The notes beneath the pieces are model-generated. The model worked only from the letters and a program-made list of their open reading frames with translations, was not told where the DNA came from and made no database searches. Source: Acanthaster planci (taxonomy: Eukaryota > Echinodermata > Asteroidea > Valvatida > Acanthasteridae). From it: a DNA stretch of 64,000 nt. The stretch lies in the NCBI RefSeq assembly GCF_001949145.1, contig NW_019091362.1:7058297-7122296 (forward strand), written 5' to 3'. This document shows positions 11,857 to 25,400 of the stretch, one piece after another. Made by a program: the position numbers and the translations under genes. How positions within the stretch are numbered: the stretch's first letter is position 1; every line of letters starts with the position of its first letter.

Positions 11857-14800
11857 CACTGATAAAACACTACTCCCGTTTATCTCTGGTGTCCTTAGAT
11901 ACAATGTTGGGTGGACACCGCGGTGCATGAACTTCTCAGCTGGGTTGAACAACTCGCATAATCTCTGCCCCAGTTCGATTTGGCCCTGCCCATTTTTAAT
12001 GTTGTTAGCCACGACGTGAGTCTGACGCAAGCTTTTTGATTAGCTCGGAGACGCGACAAAAGCTCTCAAATGTCATTAGCAGCAGCCTTTTTGTTCAATT
12101 ATTTTCCAATTTTGCTTGAACCGAATATGAACTGAGGCCTGTCGCAGGCTGTAACGAAACGGTAAAAACAAATCGAGAAAATTATTATGATTTACCACTA
12201 AGCATTTAAAGGAAAAAAGAAAGTGAACGTGTATACAGAGTCATAGACTCAGTTCTGTACCTAAAATTAGAGGGCTAAATATATGAAGTCTTCCATTTAT
12301 ATGACCTAAAGTGTTCATATACAGTATATCATGTTCACGAATGCTCAAGACATGTTAGCAGAACGACAAAATAATAAGGCCCTCAAACAATCTAAAACAT
12401 GTCCTCAATTTATGTGGTCATGAAAACAGACTCTGTTCGTAATTATGATATGAAGCACGTGCGAGATCCAATAGCGACAGAGAAGACACAAGGAGTCGGG
12501 TAAGAGTCTTAATTTAAGTTACCATGGTAATTTCAGATTCGTGTGGTGACGGCAGCGCAGGGTATTGTAAAGTGTTCCGTAGTTTTAAAAAAAATCGTGA
12601 AATTGTATGCTGTAGAGTCTACACGGTTATAATATTAAATATTTGGCGGTGAATGCATTGTCAATTCAAGCGCCGGAACTGGCACGACACCGCTGCCCTG
12701 TTGGCACTGTATTTTAGGAAATAAAAATAGACACACAATGTCTCATTTGTCCGCATAGGTTTGTTCCCTCTTAAACGCGAACAAGAAAGTATATGTTTTG
12801 CCACGAAATGTTTTCAGTCAATAAGCTAAGAGGCTCACGTACGAACTGGGAAATGAAAGTTGACACACTGAGTGGTGATGTCATCGTCAAGGGTACGAAA
12901 AATGCATGTGCGGTGGAATCACAGATTGCCAGTGCGCGACAGAGAAGCGGGCACTGTGATTACCTATTACACAAGGAGAAAGATCCTTACATTTTGCAAG
13001 ATTTGCGTCTGTTAGTGTGCATCACGCTGTCACTGTGCCGTTTACATGAAAACAGCAAAATTTACTGTCCTACTGCATGTCAAAACATGCCACAGATTTT
13101 AATTGAATCTATAAAATATACCGCAGCAGACACGCTGGAATGCTTGAGTGTTTGAAAACTCCAATGACCCGACAAGGTATTCGCCGTTTTGTTTTAAGTC
13201 AAGGCTTCTAGCGCAACCAGATCACATAAGACCTAATTCCCCCTGATTTTTTTTTTTGCTTTTTCTCTGCCATCTCTCTCAGTATAATGATTACATTTTG
13301 CAAGAAGGGCTCGAGGCAACTGGTCATATAAAATAACTCGAGGCTGGCGTGAAGTTAATTACGCTGAAGATGGCTCGAAATCCTCTCGTTTATTGTTTGT
13401 AAGGGCGCGTGTTGTATAGTCATATGGCTCACGAAACATCAAGTCATGGGGTTTTTGTTGGCCTTTTAAGCTGGATACTACACGGACACATCCGTACTTC
13501 AAGTAGGAGAAGGGTACATTGAAAAATAGCTACTACCACCAATCCCTTGTATAAAAACAAATAAACAAACACCCCAAAAACCCAACAAACAAAACAAATT
13601 TTCCTAATCCAAAACGTTTGCGAATTTATTTTCGTTTGCAGGATTTTTGTTTTAAAATCAGCTACATTTAAGGTTTTTGTTACTATTTTTATTTGTGTTA
13701 ATAAACAGGCGTCCATTATACACCGAATGGCGAGCAAAGGGAGAAGCCGAGTTAGCCAGGACTATCCGGGAAATCAGACAATAATTGCTGACTTGACGTT
13801 AACGTCGATGAGAAGTTTCGTGTTTCTTTTGCTGACACGCGTGGAATTAATGAGAATTGACTAACTTTTTCAGCCTACAAAATCTTCTTCCGCAAAAAGT
13901 TTTGTTGCAGGATTTTACAGGATATTTAAGATATTATTTTCGTCACTGGTTTTGCTGGCCTACCTTAAAGCAACGGCTGCTTCCTGTCAAACATCAATGG
14001 TATATCGCTTGTTTTCCCCGACAGAAAACCTGTTAACTATATAGGATTGCAGATAACGGTACAGATTGGGACCAGTTGGTTCACATTCCAATGAACCTAG
14101 CTCATTTAGGCCTACTCTATCTGTCAAAATGTGTTAAGCCTTTTGTGTTCCTCTTTGATCAAAATTTGCCCAAAGAGAGCAGCAGAAATTAACCCTAATA
14201 GTCCTCGATCCTTCAGTTTCAATTATTTTAAACTTAAACTGGGTTGAAGGTCACTTGCGCCATGGAGAGGATTTGGACATAGGAGCCTACTTGGGCTAAA
14301 GACCAATTAATTACTCTTCTTTCCCTAAGAGCGACCTCTTGAGTTTAAAGTATAAAAGTGAAAAGGTCCAGAGAATACCTCGTTACATTAACCTTCCCCT
14401 CCCCTTGGGATGTGTGAGAACAAAAGTAGCATAGATATGAGCGTCATTATACGGTATAATTTTGATGAAAAAAGCCGAAAACATATTCTCTTTGTGAGCA
14501 AGTTTTATGGTAAACCTATACAACACACAAAGAATATGCCCTACAGTAATGAAAAATCCCTCTACGAAATTAAGAAATAACAAAAATTCAACAAAAATTG
14601 CTTTCAAATAAGTTTCATAGGAAGCACCAATTTGCAGATAAAAATCCGGCCTTGGAGATTTCTGGGTAGAAAGGAATTTTCTCCTTGGGAACGTGCGGAA
14701 TTATTGACCCTTCCTACAACACTGTACATGTACTCTGGAAACAACGTGGGAATTGCTCATGGGTGGTTGAGGTTATGGATTCTGTGCCTGCTATTGAAAT

Positions 14801-15989
14801 CGACTGAAGCTAATTTTCCCGCATCCAATTCGGCCGAGTGCCTAACCATTCTGTGTCCGGATATTACAGCCGAACGTAATGTGAGCGCTTAACCAAATTC
14901 GTTTATAAACTTTGAAGCGTCGTTTCTCAGTGCTCTTTTTTGAATCACTGACATGGCCATCAAGCAAAATGCAATGTAAGATCTTATATTAATGATAAAT
15001 GTTTCCTTTTATAAGTACACAACATGCGTAGTTTTAAATGTCACGGCCCTTGAGCTGTAGCTGTACAGATGTACAACCAACCACAGTGTAATTTATAATT
15101 CATAGATGCGTCAACTTACGTGATAGACCACACAAACGCACTGTCTGTGTTTTTACAAAATCGACACAGGATCATTGTTGATAAAGTCCTAGTGTTTTGG
15201 CACGCGCCTGTGGTTATGGCTGCAGCCAAGCCAATTTCCATGGAGTTGTGTGTGATATCAAGTCATATGCAGCCAAGTTCTTCAGACAAGTCCTTAGGTC
15301 CGGTAGCTGACATGATCACGTGATACTGAAACGGGAGCGTTTCCGTCATTTTTAAAAAAAAATCCGCTCAAGATCAATGTTCCGAACCCCTTTCATTGAT
15401 TTTCGAGTAGTGGCGTCCCTGCGCAAAAATGACCGATAGAATGAGCTTTTCTTTGCAGATTTTCCACCATGCATTCCGATTTAATTTGCACACTGATCTC
15501 CACTTTTCGACAACTTTGATCATGTTGAATGTTTAAAAACTAACAGACGTGTGCGCTCTGCACCTAAAAATGGGGGCATCCAATACTCTTTATGTGCGTT
15601 GAAGGTTGCCTGCCCTCAGTGTTATTGACGACCAGCCTATTATTTTCTTGCCTGGATGGTGACGTCGCTCGACAGTTTGTCTCCCAACCTTCTCAAGAAA
15701 GACCACTTCATCATACAGTACATGTACTGAAGTGTGACGTCATTTTGAACCATGAAGTTCAGTGCAAACGAATAAGTACGCGCGTGTTGGTTCACGCGCT
15801 GGTTCACAGTGTGACGTCACCAGTTTAAACCAAGCCAACTGCACATGCACTGCACACAGGGTTCCATGCATCGATCGCCTTTTACATGGAACCGCAAGTT
15901 AATGCGCAACTTCAGCGATTGTCCAATGGGGTCTGCAAACAGTGGCGCGTCCGCCTTTGCGACGAAGTCACTTACGAACCGGATAGAGT

Positions 15990-16067
15990 CCACCCCCCGC
16001 TTTTCAATTTCCATGGCCAGGCAAATCAACCCCCCCCCCAATTACCGACACAAATTTACGCCACTGC
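15990..16067 (-). repeat. G-rich dispersed repeat, copy 2
   Basis: On the minus strand this reads GCAGTGGCGTAAATTTG, then AATTGGGGGGGGG, TTTGCCTGGCCATGGAAAT and a G-run. It is the counterpart of 11779-11856, with the same block order and similar spacing. Confidence 0.5.
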
Positions 16068-19000
16068 ATATCGGCCGGCTTCCCCTGCCCGGTTTGGTTC
16101 AGTTTTTGCCTATGGTTGAAGACAGTCACGGCATGCTCTGCGAAACGCTGAGTTTCACACACCGATATTTCGTGCCAACAAATATAAATGAAAGTAATTT
16201 TACTACAAACATGCAATGAGACGCCCCTCTCTCTCTAACAAGAGAGTGACACGTTTTGCTTCGATTGAATTTACTTATTGCAGAATCCTCATCAAAAAAT
16301 TACTAAAACTGCTCTCGTTAAATTTGGATTACATTATCTATACAAATACATCACTGATACCCCTTAATTTGTGAGTCTTTGTTGCGTCTATTCTGTGAGT
16401 GTTTTTGTCGCTGTTTGGTTGAAGGGAAGCTATGCATGAGACAATCTCATGTCGTCCCAGGTGCATGCGGCCTGGCAGACTACGTCCCTCGTTGGCATGG
16501 TAACCAAACCTTCCCTCGACACAAGCCCCATTTTCTTTAGCTTCGAATTCCCCTTACTCGTACTCATTACGCGTTTGTCTGTTATGGAGGATGCGCCAAC
16601 ACAAGTAGGGTCTCTGTTAAGTCCCCCGAGAATGTGAATTCTAATCGGGTGCGACTGTACAGAATACACCGTTGAATTTGCTGGGGTAACACGCCAAACC
16701 TTATCATGCATACACGGACACTATTCGCACTCAGTATGCGCATTGTCCACTTCAGGATTAAATAACCAAGGTTGTTTATCAACAGTCCTCACAAAATTTA
16801 ATAACAAATGGAAAGAAATAAATACACTATTATTAGCTCACTAATACTTTATTTTAGCAAAGAAATTGAGGAGATACGACTGTAAATCTGGATAGGCTTT
16901 AACACAACTTTCGACGAAAACATTTCATGAAGACATTGAACTTGAGCAGGCTTTTTTATTCACTAAAAATGATCCCTCTGCAAAGGGCCGTGACTCGCAA
17001 CAATTCAAATTGAAACGAATATACTCCGTCGTGTAAAGTGGCAGCGTACATTAATTTTGCGGAAGGACATCTACACAATGCCGGATGCACTCGCAGTGAG
17101 GAGATGAAAGGGTCATCCGCAAAGGCGATGAATGTTCCATTGTAATTTATCAGTTTACCGCAGCATCCATTGTTCCAGATGACATTCATTATAAATGCCC
17201 CTTTTCTCTGTCCATGTATTCTATACTCAGTCGGTATCCTTGCGCTGAATGACACTTTGTTTGTGACTGCAACGCTTTGTATTTCACCCCAGAGCCTTCC
17301 GTACGTACCGTGTGTGCATAGCTCTATATTCTCGTTTTGCAGAGCTGTCACGTGGCGGCCATCTTGAATTCCTTGAGCAAGGATTGAAGTCGGATCTGGT
17401 GTCTCTGATAGGCCTATATGGTTAATATAGGCCTAATCTGTATAATTGTCATGGACTTACCCTCAGCGTACCTTTCACCAATGATTATACCAACTGAACC
17501 GTGCCAAACCCAGCCAAATTGAACCAAACCAATAAAAACCTTTCCAAGGTCAAGTGACATTCTCTACGCCTGTTACTAATCTGGATGTTTTCTCATTAAA
17601 TGTGCTGTTAAGTGTTGGAGTCAGCTGGGGGTTCTATCCACTACATGAATGTGGCTAAAATTAAAAAGACCCTAGACCGGTGGTTTTTTAAATTTGTATC
17701 GAATCAATTTTTCTGGTTTTTTTTTATATAAAACCACATAACACCCTCAGGCTCATTCAAATGCAGTCTTAAGGCTATATGTCTCGACTCTCGAATGTAC
17801 TTTTAATTTACAGTGGTGTTTCGTTCAACTTCTAAATTGTATGAAGGATTCCACTTGTGACATGCTACACAAAGCCTTTACATCATTATTTCTTGTTTGC
17901 AAGGTCTACCCATCAACAAAAATCTCCCCCTTCTGCGGGATTTCTTCAATTATGCCGTTCGGCCTCTTGGCCGACACGGCTGCCCTACACCACGCAGAAA
18001 AGCCTATCAGCAGTGCAACTTTCAGCGTTTCCGCCAGCGGCGATTGGAACCGAAGGGCGGGAAACTTGAAGCCGAACGTTAATTATTTTCAAAAAGACTT
18101 TGGATTTGTGTTAAAAGTGAACGACAGGCAACTGGCAACGGTGCTCTACATTTCAAGAAGGGGTTGACTGTTGGGACACGAATTAATTAGTTCGCAGAGC
18201 TGAAGAGAGAGAGGGTTCGTTTGAGCTGTCAGAACGGTCAGCTCTCATATGAGAACATCGGTCGTAACCACAGCAATATTGGTCTGATCCAAAAGCACGG
18301 ATAGTATCCCAATAAGGGAAACCCCTTTGAGTGTGGTAAAACAAAATGAATGTGGGCGCCCTAGTTAGATGTCCGTCGTTAGCATATCATAGCGCAAGTG
18401 CGTCGGGGCAGTGTTTGACGTTAGAGGAGGCCAGTGACGCGCATTCAGATTTTGATCGAGATTTTGAGGTTCAACTTGGTTTGAATTTTTTTCTGCGATT
18501 CACTACCCTGCAGCGGGATTGCGCGTGTGGGTAGATAATTGGTTTACACTCGATCCATACCCACGGATCGTGGCCAAATGTCCAATTCAGCGAATTTTCT
18601 CAACTTTACTTATGGGTCAGTTTGATATAAAAATGTGCAGACGAGGAATTCAAGCCCTAAAGATCAGCTCATGTACCATAAAACAGGGCACCTGTAGGCC
18701 CTACTCTTGTATCATGGGTGCATTATAGTCCATTGTAATGTTGATGAGGTCCAAATGAAGCGGCCCCGACTGGTTGAAACATTGTTAAATTCTGATAAAA
18801 ATAGTCCCTATGCAACATACAACCTGTGTTCCAACACTCACTAGAAACGTAGTAGTTTTAAGGCTAATTTATTGACGACGAAAGACCCTATTATCCTAAA
18901 CGCATTTAATCTATATTGCCATTCGCTATTTTATTTTGTATATTACCCCACGTGTAATTAAAAGTATATCAAGGTTGAAAAAATGAAAGACAGCCTGCCG

Positions 19001-19394
19001 TGTTATCACACTCTTGCAATAGACCATTCTGTAAAGTGGTTGAAGCCATGGTTGGTGTTTTCATCGTAAAACTGCGTTTTTAACAAGCCCCGTGATCTTG
19101 TGAAAGATCGGTGCATTTGGGTCATGAAACCCGCGCTGGGTTGACATTGACTGCTTTCATTCAGCGCACGCACAACATTTTATAGTGGGTTGGTGCGACC
19201 TTTGTTTGTGAATCCTAAGGTACTAGCTTGATTCATTTGGAAAAATAAAAAATTATTGGGCAGAAAGGCTGCATGGAAGCGCCCATTTTGATCTTCGTTT
19301 TGTACCAAATCGTCTAATATTCAGGGAAATACATGTAGGCGTGGATTCACTTGGGATATGGGCATGCCAATTCGCCTTGTAATGGTTCAGAGAT

Positions 19395-19642
19395 GGGCGT
19401 TGCCAGGAGGTTTTTTTGGAGGGGGGAGGCAAACAGCTTTTCAGTAACGCAAAAAATAATCATTAACAGTGGGATCATCTAATTTTGAAGTTTTATTTTA
19501 GCAAATTGGTGATTTTTTTTTATTCCCTTTCATTTTCTTTTCATTTCTTTCGTTTTGCTTTTTTTAATAGGCCGATTCCTTTTTTTAAACATTACTTCGG
19601 AAGGGGGGCGGGGGAAAGCATCGCCTTCCCCTTGCAACCCCC
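19395..19642. mobile_element. Possible short inverted-repeat element
   Basis: The left end GGGCGTTGCCAGGAGG and the reverse complement of the right end (GGGGGTTGCAAGGGGA) match at most positions. The interior is T-rich with G/C-rich edges. No target duplication is visible, so this is only a candidate. Confidence 0.3.
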
Positions 19643-20540
19643 ACAATGACGTTGTTGTCTTTACCTTTTAAAGTCGGTACATGCTCTAGATAAAATGGTG
19701 GTTGACAATATTCACAATAACGATGAAATTTTAAAATTCTAATTCTAAAAAATTTGTTTTAGAATTCGAGCTGATAAAATCCTTTTTATAATAGAGGCTT
19801 CGTCGCTGATTATGATAAACCACAAACATGTTTCCTAATCAACAAAGGACAGCGCAGTGGATTAATTTGAAATTCGGGTGGCAATACATTTTTTCAAATG
19901 ATGACAACACGAAAAAAAAGTCGACAATTTATTTTATCACTGCATGGAAAGTCAGGTCAGAAAACATAGCCATTCTGTAACGTCAGGCGCTGACACATTT
20001 CCCCCATTAATCCAGATTTCTGGGTCGGCTACTCGTTCCGCACTCCAAAGCAGTAATTAGTTCTGTACAGCAAACCGCACGTAAACAGTCGACCTGTTAA
20101 GAAATGGCGTAATTTATTTTCACAGGAAATCCAATTTCGCGCTCTGCCTAACACACACTCTTCTGATAGGTACCCTGCGACCGGCTAACTTTGATCTCAG
20201 AGTTCTGTAGATCTTACTTTAAAACTGAAGAGGGCGTAGCCACAACATGAAATTACAATGTAGGTTTAAAATTAAACCAAACTAAATGTGCAATCAGACA
20301 CTCTTATTCTCATTTCAAAACATAGAAAGTCCAAGGCGACCAGGGTTATGGCGTACCTATGAATCGAACGGGTATGGATGTTTTTTCCGAAACGACTGCC
20401 CATTTACTTCGTCCGAAAAAGAATGGAAGTAGACAATACCGTTACTGGAGGGTTCAAGATCTTTATGTCCCCAAGAGGTAACTTGCCTATCCCTCGCCCC
20501 CACTGGGTATGCCGACGGATCAAAGTAATTGTCTGATGCT

Positions 20541-20973
20541 TTAGTAGTGGATCGGATTGGTTCTTTAGTAGTGGATCAGATTGGTTCTGGTAGTGAATCA
20601 TATTGGTTCTAGCGTAGTGGCCAAGATTGGTTCTCTGATAGTGGATCGAATTGGTTCTCTGGTAGTGGATCGGATTGGTTCTGGTAGTGATCATATTGGT
20701 TCCATGGTAGTGGACAAGATAGGTTCTGTGGTAGTGGATCAGAATGGTTCTCTGGTAGTGGATCAGATTGGTTCTGGTAGTGATCATGTTGGTTCCACGG
20801 TAGTGGACAAGATAGGTTCTCTGGTAGTGGATCAGAATGGTTCTCTGAAAGTGCATCAGGTTGTTTCTCTGGTAGTGGCTGAGGTGTTTTTCTCTCAAGG
20901 AGAATAAAGTGTTATTAGTTTTATTATAGGCCTAATGGATTCTCTGGAGTGGATCAGATTGGTTTTCTGGTAC
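20541..20973. repeat. Minisatellite, unit about 24 bp, with a higher-order repeat
   Basis: About fifteen imperfect units of the form TGGTTCTCTGGTAGTGGATC fill this stretch, with one break at about 20883-20934. Unit length alternates between about 20 and 24 bp. A block of four units recurs with a 93-bp offset: TTGGTTCTGGTAGTGATCAT occurs at 20675 and 20768. The open frames on both strands here (164 and 108 residues) are products of the repeat and not genes. Confidence 0.9.
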
Positions 20974-21049
20974 ATAAAGACCCATGCGAGTTCAATTATC
21001 TGTACCAGGGGCCAGAATGTGGATTCCCTCCGATCTCTGCCTGAGTGTG

Positions 21050-21385
21050 TGGTGTCAACACTCACCCGATCCAACTACCCACCGCTACTTATAATTGAGG
21101 CCTGTGCAGCAAAATAGCCATGCTTTAACTGTGATGCTAATATATTTTATACTATTATATGCTAATATATTTATGCAATACAGTAGACAAACTTAGGCCT
21201 ATAAGTGAGGCTTGTTCGAGCCACCTGCTTGCAAATTTTCATGACGCTGACTAGCCTCACTTGTAAGTTTGCCTACTGTATTGACATACGAAAATATATT
21301 AGCATCACAGTTCTTGCAGGCTATTTTGCTGTACAGGCCTCAGGCCTATCAGTAGCAGTGAGTAGGCGAATCGGGTGGCAACGCT
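21050..21385. mobile_element. Long imperfect hairpin (fold-back element)
   Basis: Two arms of roughly 140 bp are inverted copies of each other. Matching blocks are GAGGCCTGTGCAGCAAAATA (21097) with its complement ending at 21341, ACTGTGATGCTAATATATTT (left) with AAATATATTAGCATCACAGT (right), and AATACAGTAG with CTACTGTATT. The outer parts (ACCCGAT and CGCTACT against ATCGGGT and AGTAGCA) also pair. The loop is about 50 bp. This is typical of a fold-back MITE or a recent inverted duplication. It has no coding capacity. Confidence 0.75.
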
Positions 21386-22189
21386 ACATGTATCTAATCT
21401 CCGAGGAGATTTCCTCAATGCTGAGAAAACCTTATCTATTCCATTTCATGCCAGGAATGAAAGGGAATAGTAATGTTGAACCTTACTAATGATATTTGAG
21501 ATAAGATTAAGAAACGAACTCGAGTCCCCTTGAATCTGTTTAAGAGTAATTATAATAATTACATGCTTGTATTATTAAAGAGGCCACAACGTTGTTAAGT
21601 TCAACAACAATGTTTAACCCGTCTTTCGCTTGCAAAAGTCGTGCAGTAACAGAGAATCTTCGAGATGTTAGGTCTACCGGGAACCCCAAATGGACACTCA
21701 CAGTGAAGGAAAATCTGAGGTAACAAAATTCAAATGGTGAAGCTGACTTTTCTTGGTATGCAACGAAAACAAATGGTATCCGTTCCGAGCGGGACAAAAG
21801 AGGGCGTGCTTTTTGGTACTCACTGCATAGGGTTGCATTCACAGACATATAAACTTTTCGTTTGCCACGAAAATCTTTTTTATTCGCCTTTCAAGGAAGA
21901 TACCCCCAAAACAGCAGTAAAACTAAGCGCTCATTTCTGAATGTAGCCGCCCGCCTCTATCCAAAATTGGTCCGCAATTTGGGGCTTCTTTGTGAAAGAA
22001 ATACCCCGAACTGGAAACTATCAGTCCCAAATTCGGGATATATAGAAATAGTTCTATGATCCCTCCTGATTATGGTCTGTCTTATTGTAAATATCCCGTG
22101 GGATCACAAAATATTAATGAGCTAGCGCGCAGAAATACAACGATTTGGTGGAATGCACCCGTATGCGCGCGTTTGTAATGGAAATCTAT

Positions 22190-22498
22190 GGGTGCGTTCG
22201 ATTAGCTTCCCTGAATACACCAGTGTTACACCAAGGGAAGCCTCGAAATGAGGTAATCGAGCGCTGCAGTGTTCTCGCCAAGGCATTCTGGGAAAAAGGT
22301 CAAGTCCCCGCCACGTTCCATCATGTACGTCCATGCAGGAACAGTCCATCCGTGACGTCATTACACTCGGGCAGCCTCCAGAGACCCGCCAGCCGGGGGT
22401 AGTGGCTGACACCAGGCCAGGCACGAGGATCACATGATGGCTAAACGAACGCTCTCGTGTAAGTTTGACTTACACGTGTAAGCTAATCGAACGCGCCC
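22190..22498. mobile_element. MITE-like element with GGGYGCGTTCGATTAGCTT ends
   Basis: The 309-bp segment starts GGGTGCGTTCGATTAGCTT and ends in the complement of GGGCGCGTTCGATTAGCTT, an inverted repeat with 18 of 19 matches. GC content is higher than in the flanks. I could not find a clean target duplication. Frames inside it are not gene-like. Confidence 0.7.
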
Positions 22499-25400
22499 AA
22501 TGGCGCGTTTGACGGAGCAAATTTATTCCGTAGTGTATTGTCTTTGCACACAAGCAGAACGCGTGCAAGAACCCGCTTGGAAGACTTACAACTGTCTGTC
22601 TTTCTTTTGCCGCTTAGGGATGCACTTCAACTCGAGGCAGTCTAGCGAAGTTTCCTATATACCTGTACTGCACTCTTCTCCTCTACAAAATTTATATTAC
22701 AAATGCCAGGTTGTCTCGGTGTCTATTGATCCAACGTAATATGTACACCCTAGTACTGAGCCGCTGATGTAACGTCAAAGACTTACTCTCTAGTTGAGCG
22801 CTCCCGGTTATTGTTCACAGAGGTAAACACACTCTCGTGCGAGTTAGCCTGTGCCATCAAACAGGTCCGATGCATAGACGAGCAAGCAAATTGAGTTATG
22901 CCTAACCGAAAGCACGAGCAAGCATGATGCAGTTTGAGTATCGACTGGAGTGAACTCACACACAAGGGGATCATATAAACTACAGCCTGACAGTACAGGG
23001 AGCCTACCAACAGCGCCATGAAGTTCATCATGGTAAAAGACCCGTTGAAGTGAACCGTCGGCATGTAGTTTGTCTTAAGAAAATTGGGAAGTTTGGTTGC
23101 AGAGGTCGATTTTTAACCATCCCTCTGCCGTATGGTCCGATAAATGTTGCCATCTAGCTGCCAAAAAAAAAACATGTCTATGAAGTGACTATTTTTAACT
23201 TCAGAATAAACTTACATGAAAACTAAATCGAAATCACCTTCAGTGATAACGCTGAAAGTTGAGCACAGGAGGTTCGCTTCTCATAATTAAAATGCATGAC
23301 AATTTGATCAATTAGCATTTGAACCTTTCGAATGGTGTTTAATGTAATTTAAAGTGCAATACCCCCTCTCTCCAACTTATGTTCTGCGCGTACTTCAACC
23401 GATTACTGAACCACAATCGCTAGTTACAAAGGATCCATCTTAAGTACTCTGATCACGATTGTTGCCTCGGTTTGCAAGCAAATGCCATTCTGGGTTGATC
23501 GTTGCCATCTCTTCAGCACGTTCCAGGCCCCATCAATCCGTTCGGGGTTCATACAATGACATAGCACGGTCATCACAGCCTAGTCATGTCCAAATACACT
23601 TTGATATAGCTCATCGGTATTCTTGGATAGTCTGCTATGGCCTTTTAAATCAATGTTTGTCCCTTATCAAATCATTCCACCCAGACTGTTTCTTGTGCCG
23701 TTGTGGGAACCAACGACCCTCTAGTTGCGGCCACCCCGAAAAGTTATATGGTTTGCGTAAATAATTTGTCACCAATGTATTCAGCTTAAGAATCAATAGA
23801 AATCTTATTACCACGAGTGTATGATAAAATCGCAAGAAATGGTAGTCAAGTACACAGATTGGTCACATGCCGCTTTATGTGGATTACCTTTCGGGGGACA
23901 CCTTGCACATGCATTAGACAAAGCAGGATCCAGACCCATTTTTTTTGGGGGGGGGCCAAAACAAGTACCGGTACGGAGCACCCTCGGTGCACTTTTGCAT
24001 TAACTGATTGCACCATGCAGCTGCTCAAAAACAATTTTCCTGGCTTTGTTCATACAAAACAACCTCCATTTAAGGCGCTTAATATCTTCACTCCGATTGC
24101 TTGAAAACAAAACCCTCTTGGGGGGGACTTGGTCCGCTTTGTGCCCCCTTCCCGATCCGCCGTTGGTCTTCGATGATTAATAATTTGAGAAAAGGGCTTC
24201 ATGAGCAGTTCAACATCCTCGTCCCCAGACCAAAACACAGAAATAATACAGAAAAGAATAAATTAAATTACAGTGAAGCATTAGCGTATTATAGTTGCAT
24301 TCTTGTTCATGAGTCGATTTACTCACTCCCACACGGTCGAAGTAAACTTGCCCAAATGCCAAATACCTTACAAAACTGGAGAAGTTTAACCTAATTTTTC
24401 TGTTGTCTTTCATATGCCTTTGCTTTTTCAAAGGTTTCGTTTTCGATTCTTTTGTTATCGTTCGCAGGAATAACATTGCGAAATTTTCACTTCCCAAAGT
24501 GTTACCAACAAGGCAACATACATGTACAGCCTTAGGTCGCGTTCTGATCACATAGTTTCCTCCCTAGATACAGTGGTCCAAGAAAGCTACTTGACTCAGT
24601 TAACCGCAGATTTTTATCAAGTGGCAACAAATACACCTGTCTCTGATGGGACTGTCAGAGACTACTGTTCACATACAGGTGTGCAGAAACATCTTTAAAC
24701 CGACCGGAAAATAATTCCCTAAGATGGTATGTTTGTGAGAGGCTGGCAGGTTCATAAACTTTGCACAGCCATTTGTCGTATATCTAATAAGGTTTGTCCA
24801 TGCACCTGAACAGGAGAGACAAACACCACTCCTTCCATGCACGACGATCCAGGGATAATTCGATTTCATTTTTTTTCCGTCCAAAATATGTCAACGTCAC
24901 ATACTCAACCGACGGAGAGCCACTGGCTCTCCATGTCTTGAGAAACTCAAGTTGCGCTGTGATGTCTGTGCGCGGTAACCAAATAAAGTACACCGCGCAT
25001 TTACTCTGGCAGTTTTCATTGTGCAGCCACGCAGTAAGCCTCACTCTCGCTTGAATTCGCTGGTCAGTTTGTCTGTCCATTTATCTGTGGTCTCAAGATG
25101 GGGGGGGGTCATCTTTGACTTGCCGCCACACCCTCTCACAGCACCACTCCAAGTTCCAATAAAATAACTGACACTGATATCGCTGCACTTTATCTAGCAA
25201 TAAATACACAGACCAAATTCACAGCAACATCATGCATTCTACAGAGAACATCCATCGAGACTGTCCGACCACCAAAGAAAGGAGCTATTTGCCTGACGGG
25301 GAAGGTGAAAATCTAAGGCCCTGTCATTATTTTCACCCACAAAGACCACTCTCCCGGTAATTCTAAAGGGCACTTTATACCTCAGTCAGAATGTATTTTT

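Larger units (their letters stand above)
8831..20540. other. Gene-poor noncoding region, 11.7 kb
   Basis: I find no reading frame with recognisable protein features or consistent splice junctions. The region holds poly-G runs (near 9183, 11520, 16031), two copies of a G-rich dispersed repeat (11779-11856 and 15990-16067) and a possible inverted-repeat element at 19395-19642. A CACGTG box beside GCCATCTTG at 17349-17365 resembles an E-box plus a YY1 site. A strong splice-donor match (AGG/GTAAGTAG) at 10228 could end a 5' noncoding exon. The frames at 9255-9704 and 16956-17351 look like chance openings. Confidence 0.5.

Noticed and set aside
16956-17351. 131-residue minus-strand frame with an ATG
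   Set aside because: No recognised motif, no upstream or downstream exon in phase; probably a chance opening.
20404-20907. Frames of 164 and 108 residues on opposite strands
   Set aside because: Both come from the minisatellite, whose unit happens to lack stops in these frames.
9176-23960. Poly-T to poly-G junctions at 9178 and 23941 as copies of one repeat
   Set aside because: Beyond the homopolymer runs the flanks match too weakly to call a shared element.
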